Below are positions 1 through 11,749 of a stretch of 64,000 nucleotides of DNA, in pieces. A program made the translations under genes and the position numbers. Below the pieces are notes generated by a model that saw only the letters and a list, made by a program, of their open reading frames with translations, did no database searches and had not been told where the DNA came from. Source of the DNA: Cryptomeria japonica (Eukaryota > Streptophyta > Pinopsida > Cupressales > Cupressaceae). The stretch is from positions 109,078,406 through 109,142,405 of the forward strand of contig NC_081415.1 of NCBI RefSeq assembly GCF_030272615.1. Direction: 5' to 3'. Each line of letters begins with the position of its first letter. Position 1 is the first letter of the stretch.

Positions 1-2
1 AT

Positions 3-1505
3 GATGATTCCCCTATTCTTGTCCATCCTATCCAAAGCTCTATTGACACGCCATTCCCCGAGCAAGATCAAGATATCCCAGTCCATCCAATCCCAAACGA
101 TCCTCTTCCATTTCATGAAAACAATGTCCTTTCAAATCCCATTAACACTCCATTCCCTGAGCAAGATCAAGATATTCCTTCCATCCTTTATGATGATCCC
201 ATTAAAAGTCTAGAGCAAAGCAACATTAAAGAGGATTCCAATGATCTCCCTCCTTGTCAAGATCAAATTATTCCTTTAAATCCTCCATAAGATCCTCTTG
301 TTCCTCTATCTCCTTGTCTTAATGCTCCATATACACTCCAAGATCGCATTTCTTTTAATGATCCCATTATTTATCCCATTCCATCTCTTGAAGAGCCTGT
401 CATTGAACCATGTCCACTACACAATCCTAGTCCCCCTCATGATCCTAATCCCCCTCATGATTCTAACATGTCAGTGCAAGATGTTCACGAACCCTCGACA
501 TGCATAATGGGTTCTTCCACTTTGGTGCAATTTGATCCACTTCAAGATCTCATTATTTCTCTCATATCATATCCACCTCATAATGGACTCACGTCTTCTT
601 CCCAAAGAAAAGAGTATCCTACAAGTCAAGATATTCATAAAGGCAAAGGAGTAGATCTTCATGAGAAAGAACCCCTCCATATCAAAGAAGATCTTAAGGC
701 TCATGTCTACACAACTCACTCTCAAGATGTTGGTATCCCTCCATCAAAATCAAAACATACACCTTCCCCATCATACTTTCCATCCATCTTATGTCCTTAT
801 ATCCCTTTGTCCTCTATGCAAGGTCAGCAAAGGCACACATCCTTGAGTAAATTTCATCAAACCAAAATAAGTCCATTTCATTCATATCCATCCATGCATT
901 CCTTTCCCCCTCCAAGCAATTTGGATGCCAAGTATAAACGTCATAAGTCTAGCAATCCACATGTATTCAAGGATCAACATGTCCAATATAATCGACATGT
1001 CAAAACAAAGAACAATATGATCTATAAAGAAAAAGAAATATCCAAAAGGCCACAAAGGCCCATTGCACAAAAACAAAAGTCAAAATATATATGGGTTCCT
1101 AAATCCCTTGTGCAAGCAATGCACTCCAAGGAACGACAAAAGTATGAAAAATCAAAAACCATATGGATCCCTAAGCGGCTCCTTGAAGCACAAAAGCTTA
1201 AAGAAACATCAAAATTGACATCTAAAATTTCTATTCCTCCATCCAAACCTTCCAAGTATATTCCTCCATCACCTTCTTCATCCATTTTGGGCCCTTATGT
1301 CCCAAAATCCATAGCCTTTCCTTCGTCAAAATCTCAATATCTAAAACCCACTCTTCCTCCATCAGTCCATCACCCCTCAAGGTGTGTGCCAATGTTGATC
1401 TTGCCTTCATTTCCATCCAGTGAAGCCCAATTCTTCAAATACCCTATCTATTATCCAATTCATATTTTCCATCCTTCGATCCCTTTGGTCCAATCCTTTG
1501 CATAA
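3..1505 (+). pseudogene. Pro/Ser/Lys-rich unknown frame at the 3' end of a Tat-like element
   Basis: I do not recognise the product. One reading frame stays open from the window edge to a TAA at 1503-1505, broken only by an in-frame TAA at 288-290; the 5' end lies outside the window. The first third is Asp/Pro/Gln-rich and repeats a PFPEQDQDIP-like block. The later part is Lys/Ser/Pro-rich and repeats two units: KSKYIWVPKSLVQAM / KSKTIWIPKRLLEAQ, and an IPPSKxSK...SILxPYxP block. It ends about 250 bp before the 3' motif that follows pol in the complete Tat element at 22209. It therefore occupies the place where integrase would end, yet no integrase or RT motif is visible. It may be an extra or replacement frame of a non-autonomous Tat relative. 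No signal peptide, membrane segment or zinc finger is seen. Confidence 0.45.
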
Positions 1506-1752
1506 ATCCTTGCCTTAGTTTCATCTCTTTTTCCATGTCCTTATCCTACCAACGTCTTTGAGCATGTTTTTAAAGGTCACGGTCCATTTTTTTTTCAAGG
1601 CTACTATCCAAACAAAAAGATGTTTGAGTCATTCTTCCATCCCCTATCATGTGTCCATCTTCTATTGAAAAAGTCAAAATACAAAAAAAAAAGAAAAAAG
1701 TGAAAAAAAAAGACAAAAGAAAAAAGTAAAGCAAAAATAATTCGTCCACTGG

Positions 1753-1815
1753 TGAAAACCTGGAAAACAGGCGCCTTGGGCAAGTACCATGATGAAAACC
1801 TGGCAAACAGGTGTC
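1753..1815 (+). repeat. Duplicated post-coding motif TGAAAACCTGG-N-AAACAGG
   Basis: Two copies of a 23 bp motif lie 40 bp apart, at 1753-1775 and 1793-1815. A single copy with nearly the same bases occurs at 34451-34473, 78 bp after the pol stop of the complete Tat element. Its retention in two otherwise diverged elements suggests a conserved non-coding signal; the function is unknown. Confidence 0.6.
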
Positions 1816-2454
1816 ATGCGTAATCTATGAACTTCTTGCACACCACACTTGGGGACAGGTTTCCTCCTTCATATCCTATTGCCCTTCATTATCCTATCAT
1901 ACCATGTCATTAGCCTTCATATCCTATTGTCCCTCATGTTCAGTTTCCCTTTCCAACTTTGATCTTGACAAGGTTGACGATCTTCATGAGCATCATGCAT
2001 CTTGTTTGTAGATTTTAGTCCATCATAGCTTTTGGTCATTTATCCATTTTCTTATTACAACCTTTCATCCATATTCCCTAGCTTATTGCAACTTTCTGCC
2101 ACTATCCCTTAACCTATCCCGACCTTTAGTCCATGTCCCTTATCCATTCTTGGTCTTGCTTATCCTATCCATATCTTATCACTATCCATACACTCTCTTT
2201 TTTGTTCCTTGATCTTGATCTGACATAAGGACGCAAAATTTAAACATGGTTTCAAACACCTCTTGACATGTCCCTCATGCCATGTCATTGCTTTACATTG
2301 TCATATCCAGTCTCTTGTCCCATCACGCAATAGCCCTTGAAAATTGCATCCATATTGTCTCCATGATAAAAGGCCTTTGTCTTCCCTCTATCCACCAATA
2401 TTTCAGAAAGCCTATTTATTCACTTGTCATATTCCTTGCCTTGCTAGACACTGA

Positions 2455-2895
2455 GGGCAAAATCATAAAAATTGAAAAATGTCCTGGAAAAATCATAAAA
2501 AATCAGAAAAATGTCTTGAAAAAATCATAAAAATTTGAAAAATGTCTTGAAATAATCAAAAAAATTGAAAAAAATCTTGAAAACATTCAAAAACATAAAA
2601 AAAAGATCATGTGTTCATTTTCGACTAAAATGTCCTGAAAAAAATCCATAAAAATCATATAATGTCCTAAAAAAATCATAAAAATTGAAAAATGTCCTGA
2701 AAAAAATCATTAAAAAAAAGAAATCAAATAATGTCTTGAAAAAAAAATCCAAACAAATCAAATAATGTCCTGAAAAAAATCAAAAAAATCAAAAAATGTC
2801 CTAAAATAAACCCCTAAAAAGTCAAATAAAGTCCTGAAAAAATGAACAAAAAACAAATTTCAAAACATTAAAATCCAAAAACAAGCATTTTGTAT
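2455..2895 (+). repeat. A-rich degenerate tandem array
   Basis: About 440 bp of imperfect repeats of a unit like AAAATCATAAAAATTGAAAA followed by ATGTCCTG, with strong strand asymmetry (very A-rich top strand). Tandem repeats in the 3' untranslated region are typical of Tat-lineage elements. Confidence 0.7.
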
Positions 2896-3095
2896 TTTGT
2901 CAATAAAATGGTCCCCTTTATGCATAGATAGATCATTGAGCATCCCTCCAACGACACACAATCACACATTGTGCTTTAATGGAATCATGCGTTAACAGAT
3001 GAAATTTTTCAATCAAACCAGACATTCAAGCTAATCACAATTGTCTTCTCCATCAATCAACATCAATATCATTCATCCTTGGCACACTATCATGG

Positions 3096-3182
3096 GTCTT
3101 ATATAGGGTGTGGTATACTCGAAACCAGACTGTGTCCTGTCTTAGACGGGGTACCGCATGTCCTGAAACTAGACAGCATGAT
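3096..3182 (+). repeat. Two-copy 43 bp repeat related to the 49 bp repeat at 35594
   Basis: Copies begin at 3096 and 3139. Each contains a GTCTTA..AGG start and a GAAAC(C/T)AGAC end. The same arrangement occurs three times at 35594-35740 in the other Tat element. Confidence 0.5.
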
Positions 3183-3866
3183 CATCCTATCAACACTTTC
3201 CACTTTTGACAATGAAGATCAAGATGTTTGTTTGACTTGTTGGAATTAGCGAGTCTTATCATTTATTCATTTATCTTTGATCATGTTCCTATGTTGCTCG
3301 ATGATGTCACCGAGTGATTTAGAGTAATCAGGATGGTTCATGGTGCCTTTTGTTTTTTGTTGTGTTTGCTGTTTGTGGAATGTTTGTCACAACCTGGGGC
3401 AACTATATCATTGGGTGTTTATGATAAGTATGTTAGCTTTGTGAACGTCGCACATACCTCGACCCTTGATGTATGCACCCTAGGATGCTTCACTCATTCC
3501 TTGTGTGCGATGTGTCTGTCTTTTGCAAAAGGGGTTGCGTTCCAGCTCTGGCCTTCAATGCCATGCTACTCTACATCCGCTTTGCTACAATAAATAAAGG
3601 TTCTCACCTACTTATGTGCATTTGTGAAAGCAAGTTTTTTCTTCATCTCTAACTATCCTTTGTCTAATTTCTTCTTACTAACATTTCTTCTATCAGTCTT
3701 GGCAGTTTGTTTGATCCTATCATTTTCTATCATTCTTATCGATGAATTGGCCTCTTTTCTGGATGTTTCCGGCCAATTCCTCGAGGGGGCATGCATGTGT
3801 CATTGTCAGTGTCTAGGGCATTTTCATTATTGTTCTTTGAAACAATGCTTAAAATCGCATTGTCTC

Positions 3867-3880
3867 AAAGAGGGGCAAAA
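3867..3880 (+). promoter_or_regulatory. Polypurine tract before the 3' LTR
   Basis: AAAGAGGGGCAAAA directly precedes TGTAGACG, the LTR start. The identical 14 bases precede the 3' LTR of the complete Tat element at 36492-36505. It is the expected primer for plus-strand DNA synthesis. Confidence 0.8.
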
Positions 3881-5475
3881 TGTAGACGTCTAAAAATGGT
3901 CAACGCTTGCGGAGTCATACTTTAACATTTGTGCATTGCCTTATTTTAGGGTTTTTGCGTCGCATTAAAATTTCTTCTATGTCTTGCACTTGGTCTTTAT
4001 CATTTGCGAGCATTGAGTCCTTCTACATTCTTCATTTATCTCGCTTTCGAATTTGGTCTTGTCAATAATAATCGTCAGTCATGATTTTGGTCGATCTTAT
4101 CCTGTCGCAACAATGTGCGTGCTCATTTGGCATATTTTGATATCGTCAATTCGATTTCATTCTGGACATCGTCAATCCTAATCAATGATAGAATTAGGGT
4201 TTTGTCCTCTTGTCAATCTTATCATCTTGCGATCGATTCGCCATCGATCCTTGTCAATCTCGTCAATTTTGCGATCGATTTGTCATCGATCGTTGTCATT
4301 TTCAATCTTGTCATTTTGCGATCGATTTGTCATCGATCGTCGTCCTTCTCAATCATGTCAATTTGGATCAATTAGTCACTGTTCCTCATCAATTGGCCCA
4401 TTTATCAATCAAATCATTCATCAGCATTGGTCCTTTGTCAGTCAGAATCATGATTAAATCGAATCGACATTGATTATCTTTTGTCAAGACCTAATTGTCA
4501 TCCTTGCATTTCTAATTCATCTTCCAAGGTTTTATGATTTATTCATTTAATCTTGTTTGTCATTTTCTCTCTAGGATTAATAATTTATTTATTTATCCTA
4601 AGACTTCTTGTCATAATTAAATATTTATTTAATTGGCTAATTAATTCCTCCTAATTTTTGTAAATTAATTAATGAATGAAAAATTATTAATTAATTTACC
4701 TAATTTTCATCAATTTCCTAGTTTCCAAGTCATCATTTCTAACCTAATTTTCTAATTTCCTAATTTCAATTTCCACCTAATTAATTTCTCTCTAGTTTCT
4801 CCCTATTTTTGTGCTTCGGTGGAAGCATGAATTTCTCATGCGTCATATTATTGGCATAGCAAGATGTCATAAGATTCTAGTTCTCTAACCTTTGCATTGG
4901 CAATATGTCATAATTCATGACATAGAAGGTGTCATAACCTTCTTCTTTCCACGCAATTGTGCCATTTTTGAAATCAATTGCCTCTAATATCAATGTCATG
5001 CTAATCTTGTCTTTTCTCCGATTTATCTATAAATTGGATGAATTTCTTCAATCAAAGGGTCGAATCAATCACACTTCTAGTACCCTTATGTTGTTGTCTC
5101 GTCTTGACAATCTTGCATTCACATTATGCTTATGCACTTGAAGGTGAGATCCACAAAACAAAGCAATTTGGAGGAGAAAGAAGGACAATGGAGATTTCTG
5201 GAGGAGATATTCACATTTGCGATGGTTTGCATTTGAATTGAATGTGTTGTTTTTCATGCATCTCTATTGAATGTAATTAGGATTTGTCATTGCAAATGAG
5301 TTTTCGTGATTGAGCTAGGCCAATTTGCTATTTGCTTTGATGATTTCCAGATTCCTATCTAGACACCCATCTTTCAATGTATTGGCTAATTTGGTTAATT
5401 AGTGGTCTTATCCCACTTGGTGAAACCCTAGTTCCAAATTACACCTCTACAAGGTTTATGATTGATGATGTATAG
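3881..5475 (+). mobile_element. 3' LTR of the truncated Tat-like element (end uncertain)
   Basis: Starts TGTAGACGTCTAAAAATGG, close to the TGTAGACGTATAAAAATG start of the LTRs at 22209 and 36506. The rest has diverged: it contains a CGATCGAT tandem repeat and an AT-rich ATTAATTA section. The right end cannot be fixed because the 5' copy is outside the window. I place it where pyrimidine-rich satellite begins. Confidence 0.55.
4229..4362 (+). repeat. GCGATCGAT tandem repeat inside the LTR
   Basis: Three copies start at 4229, 4271 and 4318. Each carries GCGATCGATT followed by a second CATCGATC and a GTCAATCT-like tail. The unit is self-complementary around ATCGAT. Confidence 0.75.
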
Positions 5476-6138
5476 TTGAGGTTTTACCTTTCACTTCCTC
5501 CCTACCTCCTTTCCTCTCTACCTTGCCTTTACTCCTTACTCCCATCTCTATCCTTGCATCCCTCCCTCTCTCTTTTTCACTCTCCCTCTCTTAAATTATT
5601 TCTCTCCCCCATCTCTCTCGATTATCTTGATCACTACCTTTCCCTCCCACTCTCTCTATCCTCCCCCCTCTATAAGTCTCTCAATACCTCCCTCTTTACC
5701 TCTCTACCTATCCATCCCTATCTACTTACCAACTTCTCTCTCACTAAGATCTAGGTCTCAGCTCTATATCTCTCCTCTCTCTATTTATTTCCCTCCCTCT
5801 CCACATCTCTCCCTACCTTCTTACCCATCTCTCAATCTTCATGAACTTTTGTATCATTTTCTTCTCTTTCTCCCTCACCTATCTATCTCTCTCCTCTTTA
5901 GGTCCCTCAATCCATGTATACATCTCCCCCCTTTATCCTTAACCCAAACTTTCTCTTTGTTCTCTCTCCCCCCTCTTCTCTCTTAGTCTCCTATGATATC
6001 CCCTCTCTCCCCATATAGGTCTCTCACCTCTCTCCCCCCCTCTAGGTCTCCCACCTCTCCATATGTACCCTCTCTATTTATCTCCCTCTCCCCTTACCAC
6101 TCTCCCTTTATGAACTCTCTTATTCTCTTCTCTCTCTT
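5476..6138 (+). repeat. Pyrimidine-rich satellite array
   Basis: About 660 bp almost wholly C and T on the + strand, with recurring CTCTCCC and AGGTCTC(A/C)CACCTCTC phrases. Open frames here come from low complexity and are not genes. The array continues after the Copia insertion and then switches strand. Confidence 0.85.
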
Positions 6139-6143
6139 CCCTT

Positions 6144-7841
6144 ATTTGGCATTATTGGCATTAAGTTGTCATTAATGTCAACTAGTTTGGCATGGTCACC
6201 GGTATAAGAGAAGTAAGATATGATGATGTCAATCCATATGTGAGTAAGCAGATAGAAGGAAGGTTACTGGTACACATGAATTATGTCATCTACTAGTAAG
6301 GCAAGCTCACCGGTAAGGCAAGCAAGCAAGAAAACAAAGAACTGAAGGATGTAAACTGGTATACTCAAAGAAGATTAATGTTGCTGGTAAATGGACTAAG
6401 TAGTAGGACCAACATGTTTGATGGAAGGCCAAGTTGAACCACCGATACAGAAGAGGTTTGCAGGTATGAAGGCCCACCAGTGGAGTTAGGTTATATCGGT
6501 AAGGTGAGTTGAACCGATAGTCAATATTGGTCAATGAAGAATGTCAAACCGACATAAAAAACCAAGCAGAGGTGGATGTCGACAAAGATGACAGATGGAA
6601 GCCAGGTGGTGATAGTACACAGGTTGGTGAAGTGTGCATCAGCGTAACAGTCAGCAAGAAGGTCAACTTTTATGAAGAACCCGCAAGTCATGGGAGGATG
6701 CCAAAAGATTGTGGCTTGAGGAAGACAAGATGGAAAGTGATTGAACTTATCCTGCAAGAAGATCTGATCTTTGTACCTGTTCGCTAAAGGAAACAGCCGA
6801 GCCATTAATGGCGTGTGATAGAGAAATAGAGAAAAGCATGGTGTAGACCTCCAGATATAAAAAACACACATTGGAATGCGAGGTGTTGGTGGTGCTAATT
6901 GATGACATGAAGATCATCTCTCTAGAAAAGAAGATCAATTCAAATCCAATACAGATCGAGTTGGTGAAGGAAAACCCTAACATGACACTATTTGAATGTT
7001 GTTTTAGTGGGAACCCTAGATGATAAATATGTGAGCATGAGACAGAAATCTGTGGTTGCTTGATGCGAAGAGTGAGAGAGAAGAGAGATCGAGCAAGGAG
7101 AAAGATCATCTTCCTTAGAGTTTATTCTAAGAAAGTTGCAGATTGAGTTAGCAAGCGAATCGGTGAGAGGGTCTAATCGGTATAGACAAAGTAACTAGTA
7201 AACTATTGCAGGTCTAATAGTTAAGCTAACTGGTGAGGTGTGATTGATCAAGAATCCATATGAGAGTCACATAGTGTGGTTTGAGCTTGAGAGAGAAAGA
7301 AGAGAGGCTAGGAGTAACCAGTGAGTGACCAGAAAGATTAATCTGATAACCAACAGTGTAAGAACCAGTGAAGAAGAGGAGATTGTTAATCGATAGAAAT
7401 CCAGTGTTCAGGTGTTGTAGAACTCATTTGCAACCAATTGTTGTAACTATATCTAAGTTATATTTCATTATACACAACGAGTTGGAGCTTGGTGCAAGGG
7501 TTGATGCTCCTTGGGTTTGTGCCCTAAATTAGTAGGGGTTGGTGCTCCTTGGGTTGGTGCCCTAAATCATTGCAATCCATTGTTTCACTAGTGAGGCTGG
7601 ATTGGAGCAGTAGACTCTAGCAGCATTTCTCACCGAGGTTTTTTCCATATTTTGTTTTCCTTATATATCTAGTGTTTTGGATTGTATTTGTGTGTTTTCC
7701 TCTTTTGGATATCTACATTTTGCTTACCAATTTGATTGTTTAGTGCTTAGGGTAATAACTGATATTCCAAGGTTGTTTAAAAGGAAAAGAATTTAGGAAC
7801 CACTGAGTCACCCCCCTCTCAATGGTACATTGTGTTCAACA
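6144..7841 (+). repeat. 5' LTR of the Copia element
   Basis: 1698 bp, ending TTCAACA just before the primer site. The expected TGTTGG start reads ATTTGG here, so the terminal TG has been lost. A TATAAAAA box lies at 6856-6863. Sampled differences from the 3' LTR are about one in ten bases, plus indels. Confidence 0.85.
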
Positions 7842-7843
7842 AT

Positions 7844-7856
7844 TGGTATCAGAACC
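7844..7856 (+). promoter_or_regulatory. Primer binding site (initiator Met tRNA type)
   Basis: TGGTATCAGAACC lies two bases after the 5' LTR end. It is the standard plant Copia primer site complementary to the 3' end of initiator methionine tRNA. Confidence 0.85.
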
Positions 7857-7905
7857 TAGGTTCCTAGTTGGTTATAGCTTGGGTAGATTCTGGTCTTAGA
7901 ACACA

Positions 7906-8684
7906 ATGGTAAAAATTGGTCTGGCTCCTCAAAAGCCCCCATGTTTGATGGATCTAACTATGCCTTCTGGAGTAGAAGAATGGAGACCTATATTTCCTCC
8001 CTTGGTTTTGATGTGTCGATGTTTGTCAAGAATGGGTATGTTGTCCCTAGTGTTCCTCCCACTGATTTGGATGCCAAGAAGGAGTATGAGAATAATTGAA
8101 AGGCTAAACATGCTATCTTAAGTAGGTTGTCTGATAATGAGTTTGTCAAGGTCATGCACTATGCATCCGCCAAGGAGATGGGATAAAATGTAGAGGTTAT
8201 TTGAAGGAGATGTAAAAGTCAAAGAGGCCAAGCTACAAGCACTAAGGGGTCAACTTGAAGGCATCAAGATGAAGGATGAAGAAAAGATTGCAGACTACCT
8301 TCACAAAATAGATGAAACTGTGAACACCATCAGAGGACTTGGAGAAGAAATTACAGATGAGATTCTTGTTGAGAAGGTACTTAGATCTCTCACACCTAAG
8401 TATGACACTAAGTTATCTGCAATAGAGGAAGAATGTGACACTCACTAACATCATATGAAATGATAACAACTGGTGAAGCATCCTCAAGGAAAGAGGCAAT
8501 GTTCAACTCCACCAAAAAGGGCAAGGAAGAGGTTGATCATAAAGGATCCAGTGAAGACTCAGATGCAGAGGTAGCAAACTTTGTCAGAAATCTCAAGAGA
8601 GGATCCGACAAGTATAAAGGAAAGTTACCACTCAAATGTTTCAACTGTGGTAAAGTTGGACACTTTTCTGAAAAATATCCTTAG
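7906..8684 (+). pseudogene. Copia gag (UBN2-type) with first zinc knuckle
   Basis: The ATG at 7906 begins MVKIGLAPQK. After a one-base frame change the frame gives FDGSNYAFWSRRMETYI, a typical Copia gag start. The next part, LFEGDVKVKEAKLQALRGQL to IADYLHKIDETVNTIRGLG and VLRSLTPKYD, matches the UBN2 gag family (retrotransposon capsid). A zinc knuckle CFNCGKVGHFSEKYP follows at about 8637-8681; its last Cys is Tyr, a G-to-A change. Several stops and frameshifts break the gene. Confidence 0.8.
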
Positions 8685-8879
8685 AATGAAACTGGTGGAG
8701 ATGAGTTAAGAAGATTTAGAAGATTTGCAGGTAAAGACAAAGAAAGAAATGTTTATCGACAAGCAAGAAGAGGCTACCAGAAGTAGAACAACCTATACAC
8801 TATTGATGATGATGCCATAGACAAAAAAAGTGCATCAAAAGATGACTACTGTGAGAATGAAAGAGAAGTTATTCTCTTT

Positions 8880-9470
8880 ATGGCACTTGATGAACCGGTT
8901 GGTGAAGATGAGGAAGAAAAAGACATTGAGGCTAAAGTGGATCTAGAAGGTGAGCTCATAAGTTCTCTTAAGGAGCTGAGAAAAACAAGAAGAGAACTCA
9001 ATAAGTTCAAGCTTGCTGTAGTAGATGAACAAGATCTCTTGAAGCAATCCCTAGATGAGTCCAATAAAGTTATATCTAACTTGAAACTCCAGCTGGAAGA
9101 AGCCAAGAGGATATGTGAAATTACATCCTCTGATCTAATGAAGAAGGAAAAGGAGCATCACTATCTAGAAGCAGAAATAGTGAAGCTCGGAAAGGAGCTT
9201 GAAAAAAGTAAGGAAGAAATGAAAGTAAGAAGCAAATATGAAGGCAACACTGGAGCCTTGGACAAGATGCTGAGAAAATAGAAACCATCTAAAGATACCG
9301 ATGACTCGAGACTTGAAGAAGGACAAAGTTCAAACAACAAGGACACATCCGGTAAGGAGATACAGTTCACTTCTTCAAGTGAAGGTGAAGAGAAGAAGAC
9401 ATTTACGGTAAGAAAGGATACCAGTAAGAAGACATATGCAAATGTTATTAGAAACCGCCTCACAAACTGG
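8880..9470 (+). pseudogene. Coiled-coil extension of Copia gag
   Basis: Open for 133 codons from 8880 and continuing past a TAG at 9279-9281 in the same frame. It is rich in Glu, Lys and Leu with heptad-like spacing (for example ELISSLKELRKTRRELNKFK), then charged and Ser-rich. Such a coiled coil downstream of the zinc knuckle is known in the long gag proteins of Sireviruses. A very similar region opens the pol-less element at 44152. Confidence 0.65.
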
Positions 9471-9639
9471 TATATACAATGAATGAACCGGAGGCCACAC
9501 TCAATGTACCGACATGCAGATCCAAGGAGAAATGCAAGATTTGATCATGAAGGATTCCTCAAAGTCAGCAACATCAAAGGAAGACCCTTGGTGAGGTAGT
9601 ATTTTGCAGGACCAAGGCAACCTAACCGGTATGTTCCAA

Positions 9640-9910
9640 ACTTTCATGGTTATTGTTATCGGTGTAACAAATTTGGACATAGGATGGTTGACTCTAGATT
9701 AACCAATAATCCCACTATGAGTTATGAAAGTAGAAATCCATTTAATGCACTCTGGGATATGAATGTTGTCTATTATCAATGCAATGGATTTGGTCATAGG
9801 AGTTTTGAATGTAGGAAGAATAAGCCGGTGTCCTACAATAGTTTCAAAGATTCATCTTTAAATGAAAATGTGAAATTCTATAACTGTCAAGAGTTTGGGC
9901 ATATATAAAA
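9640..9910 (+). pseudogene. Additional zinc-knuckle block of Copia gag
   Basis: Three CCHC-like motifs follow one another: CYRCNKFGHRMVDSR, YQCNGFGHRSFEC and YNCQEFGHI. Each retains the CxxC...GH core but has lost one or more ligands. Multiple knuckles after a coiled coil also occur at 44900-45390, linking the two elements. Confidence 0.6.
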
Positions 9911-10064
9911 GTTTTATAAAAATAGGAAAATCAAGCAGAAGAGGACAAATCATGATCAAGAACCGGTAGTTAAACCGGAGCACAAAATAGCAGCTGACAA
10001 GAAGAAGGAAACCAAACCGGTATGGGTTGAGAAAGAAAAAGACAAGGCAGAATCAAGTCTGATA

Positions 10065-10298
10065 GTGCAAACTTCCTTACATGTTGAAAGGAAAAATTTG
10101 GTAGATAGTGGTTGCTCCAACCACATGACTAGTGATAAAATGAAATTTATCAAGCTTGAAGATTGGAATGGTGGTTCAGTGAGATTCAGAGACAACTCAT
10201 CCATCAAAATAAAGGGAAAAGGTACTCTAAACATTGATGGAAAACTGAAAGTACATGATGTGTACTATGTGGAAGGCCTAAAGCACAACTTGAAATGA
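10065..10298 (+). pseudogene. Copia aspartic protease domain
   Basis: The catalytic block LVDSGCSNHMT (active-site DSG at about 10104) is intact and is followed by GTLNIDGKLKVHDVYYVEGL, the usual Copia protease C-terminal half. The domain would cleave the polyprotein. The frame ends after LKHNLK, where the family normally continues with a LLSVSQL-like block. Confidence 0.75.
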
Positions 10299-10550
10299 AG
10301 CCTGGCACGAAATGAAGCTGATAGATAGGCTCGGCTATGCAAGGTGGGATTCTTGATTGATCGGAGGTGAGTAATAGTGCTGGTCTGTCATGCCTCAGGT
10401 CCCTTCAAATAGTAGGGCGGATCTGCAGTCGGTTGATGAATTTTAAGGAGAAGATTCCAGGCTTGCCCTACTATTCTAATGGGGTGCCGGTGTAGCTTAA
10501 ATTCACCTTTGATTCTACCAGCTGCTAGATAAAGAAAGAGAGTACCGGTT
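10299..10550 (+). other. Scrambled segment between protease and integrase
   Basis: No frame gives the expected linker after the protease. All frames carry stops. Recognisable pol resumes near 10560 (DGNVYNLKECYESQ). This is either heavy local decay or a small foreign insertion. Confidence 0.4.
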
Positions 10551-10559
10551 AGACTATAG

Positions 10560-11370
10560 TTGAAGGAAAGAGGATAGATGGTAATGTATATAATCTGAAA
10601 GAATGTTATGAATCCCAATATATGTTGGGACAAGTGGATGAAAGCTGGTTGTGGCACAAAAGATTAGGCCACATAAATTTTGATCTTTGTTGCAGTAAGC
10701 AAAAAGGGGTGCGTAAGAAATATTCCACCCATCATCAAATCGGTAAGCACATTTTTTGATGAATGTGTGAAAGGGAAGTAGACTAACATGAGCTTCAGAA
10801 CAAAAGAACACAACACCTCAAGACCTCTTGAAATTGTACATACAAATCTGTGTGGTCCAACTAGGACAAGATCTCTTGCCGGTGAAATATATTTTATGCT
10901 CTTCATTGATGACTATTCAAGAATGACATGGGTCACTTTCCTACAAGATAAAACACAAGCATTTGATAGATTCAAGATCTTTAGGAAGATGGTGGAGAAG
11001 GAAAGTGGGTGCAAGCTGAAATGTCTAAGATCAGACCGGGGTGGAGAGTTCACATCAAATGAGTTTGAATATTACTCTGAAAGACATGGAATTAGAAGGT
11101 AATACTCAACTCCTAGGACACCACAACAAAATGGTGTGGTAGAAAGGAAGAACTTGATAGTCAAGGAGATGGCCAAAACCATGTTAAATGAGGCCAGCTT
11201 GCCGGCCATATATTGGAAGGAAGCAGTTCACACTGCTGCATATACCTTGAACCGAGTTCAACTAAGAACAAACAACAGGATGACACCTTATGAATTGTGG
11301 TATGACTAGAAACCATCAGTCAAGCACTTTAAGGTATTTGGAAGCAAGTGTTTTATCAAGAGAGATATGG
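10560..11370 (+). pseudogene. Copia GAG-pre-integrase and integrase domains
   Basis: WLWHKRLGHINF is the pre-integrase zinc region. The integrase core follows: VHTNLCGPT, FIDDYSRMTWVTFL, LRSDRGGEFTS, then PQQNGVVERKN. The first catalytic Asp (normally HTDLCGP) is Asn by a G-to-A change; the second Asp and the Glu remain. A nonsense codon lies at about 11099 and another near 11308. The enzyme would have inserted element DNA into the host genome but cannot be active. Confidence 0.85.
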
Positions 11371-11749
11371 ATGGTTTAGGTGGTTTTTATTCCAGGAGTG
11401 ATGAAGGAATTTTCCTTGGTTATTCATCTAACAACAAGGCCTATAAATGCTACAACAAAAGACTAAGAAGAGTCATTAAAAGTGTGCATGTAAGAGTTTA
11501 TGAGGACATGCACAAAGGAAGACAATCATAGGTAAACCGGTATGATGATTCTGGTGATGAAGGTGTGGAAGCTCAGCCAGAAATGAACCGGAAGAAGCAT
11601 CCAAAAGGGATCCTAACCAGTATGTGTAGATAAATCACTCGAAAGAGAAGATTTTAGGTAATAAGAGTGATGGTGTGTAGACTAGGAGAAGACTTTCCCG
11701 GAATGATGAACAAGTCAACTTCTGCCTCATGAATGAAGTAGAACCTAAA

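Larger units (their letters stand above)
1506..3866 (+). other. 3' untranslated region of the truncated Tat-like element
   Basis: No convincing coding frame. The region lies between the unknown frame and the PPT. It holds two copies of the TGAAAACCTGG-N-AAACAGG motif, an A-rich repeat array, a two-copy repeat related to one in the Tat element at 22209, and a GAGGGGGCAT tract near 3785. This is the order expected for the 3' untranslated region of a Tat-lineage element. Confidence 0.55.
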
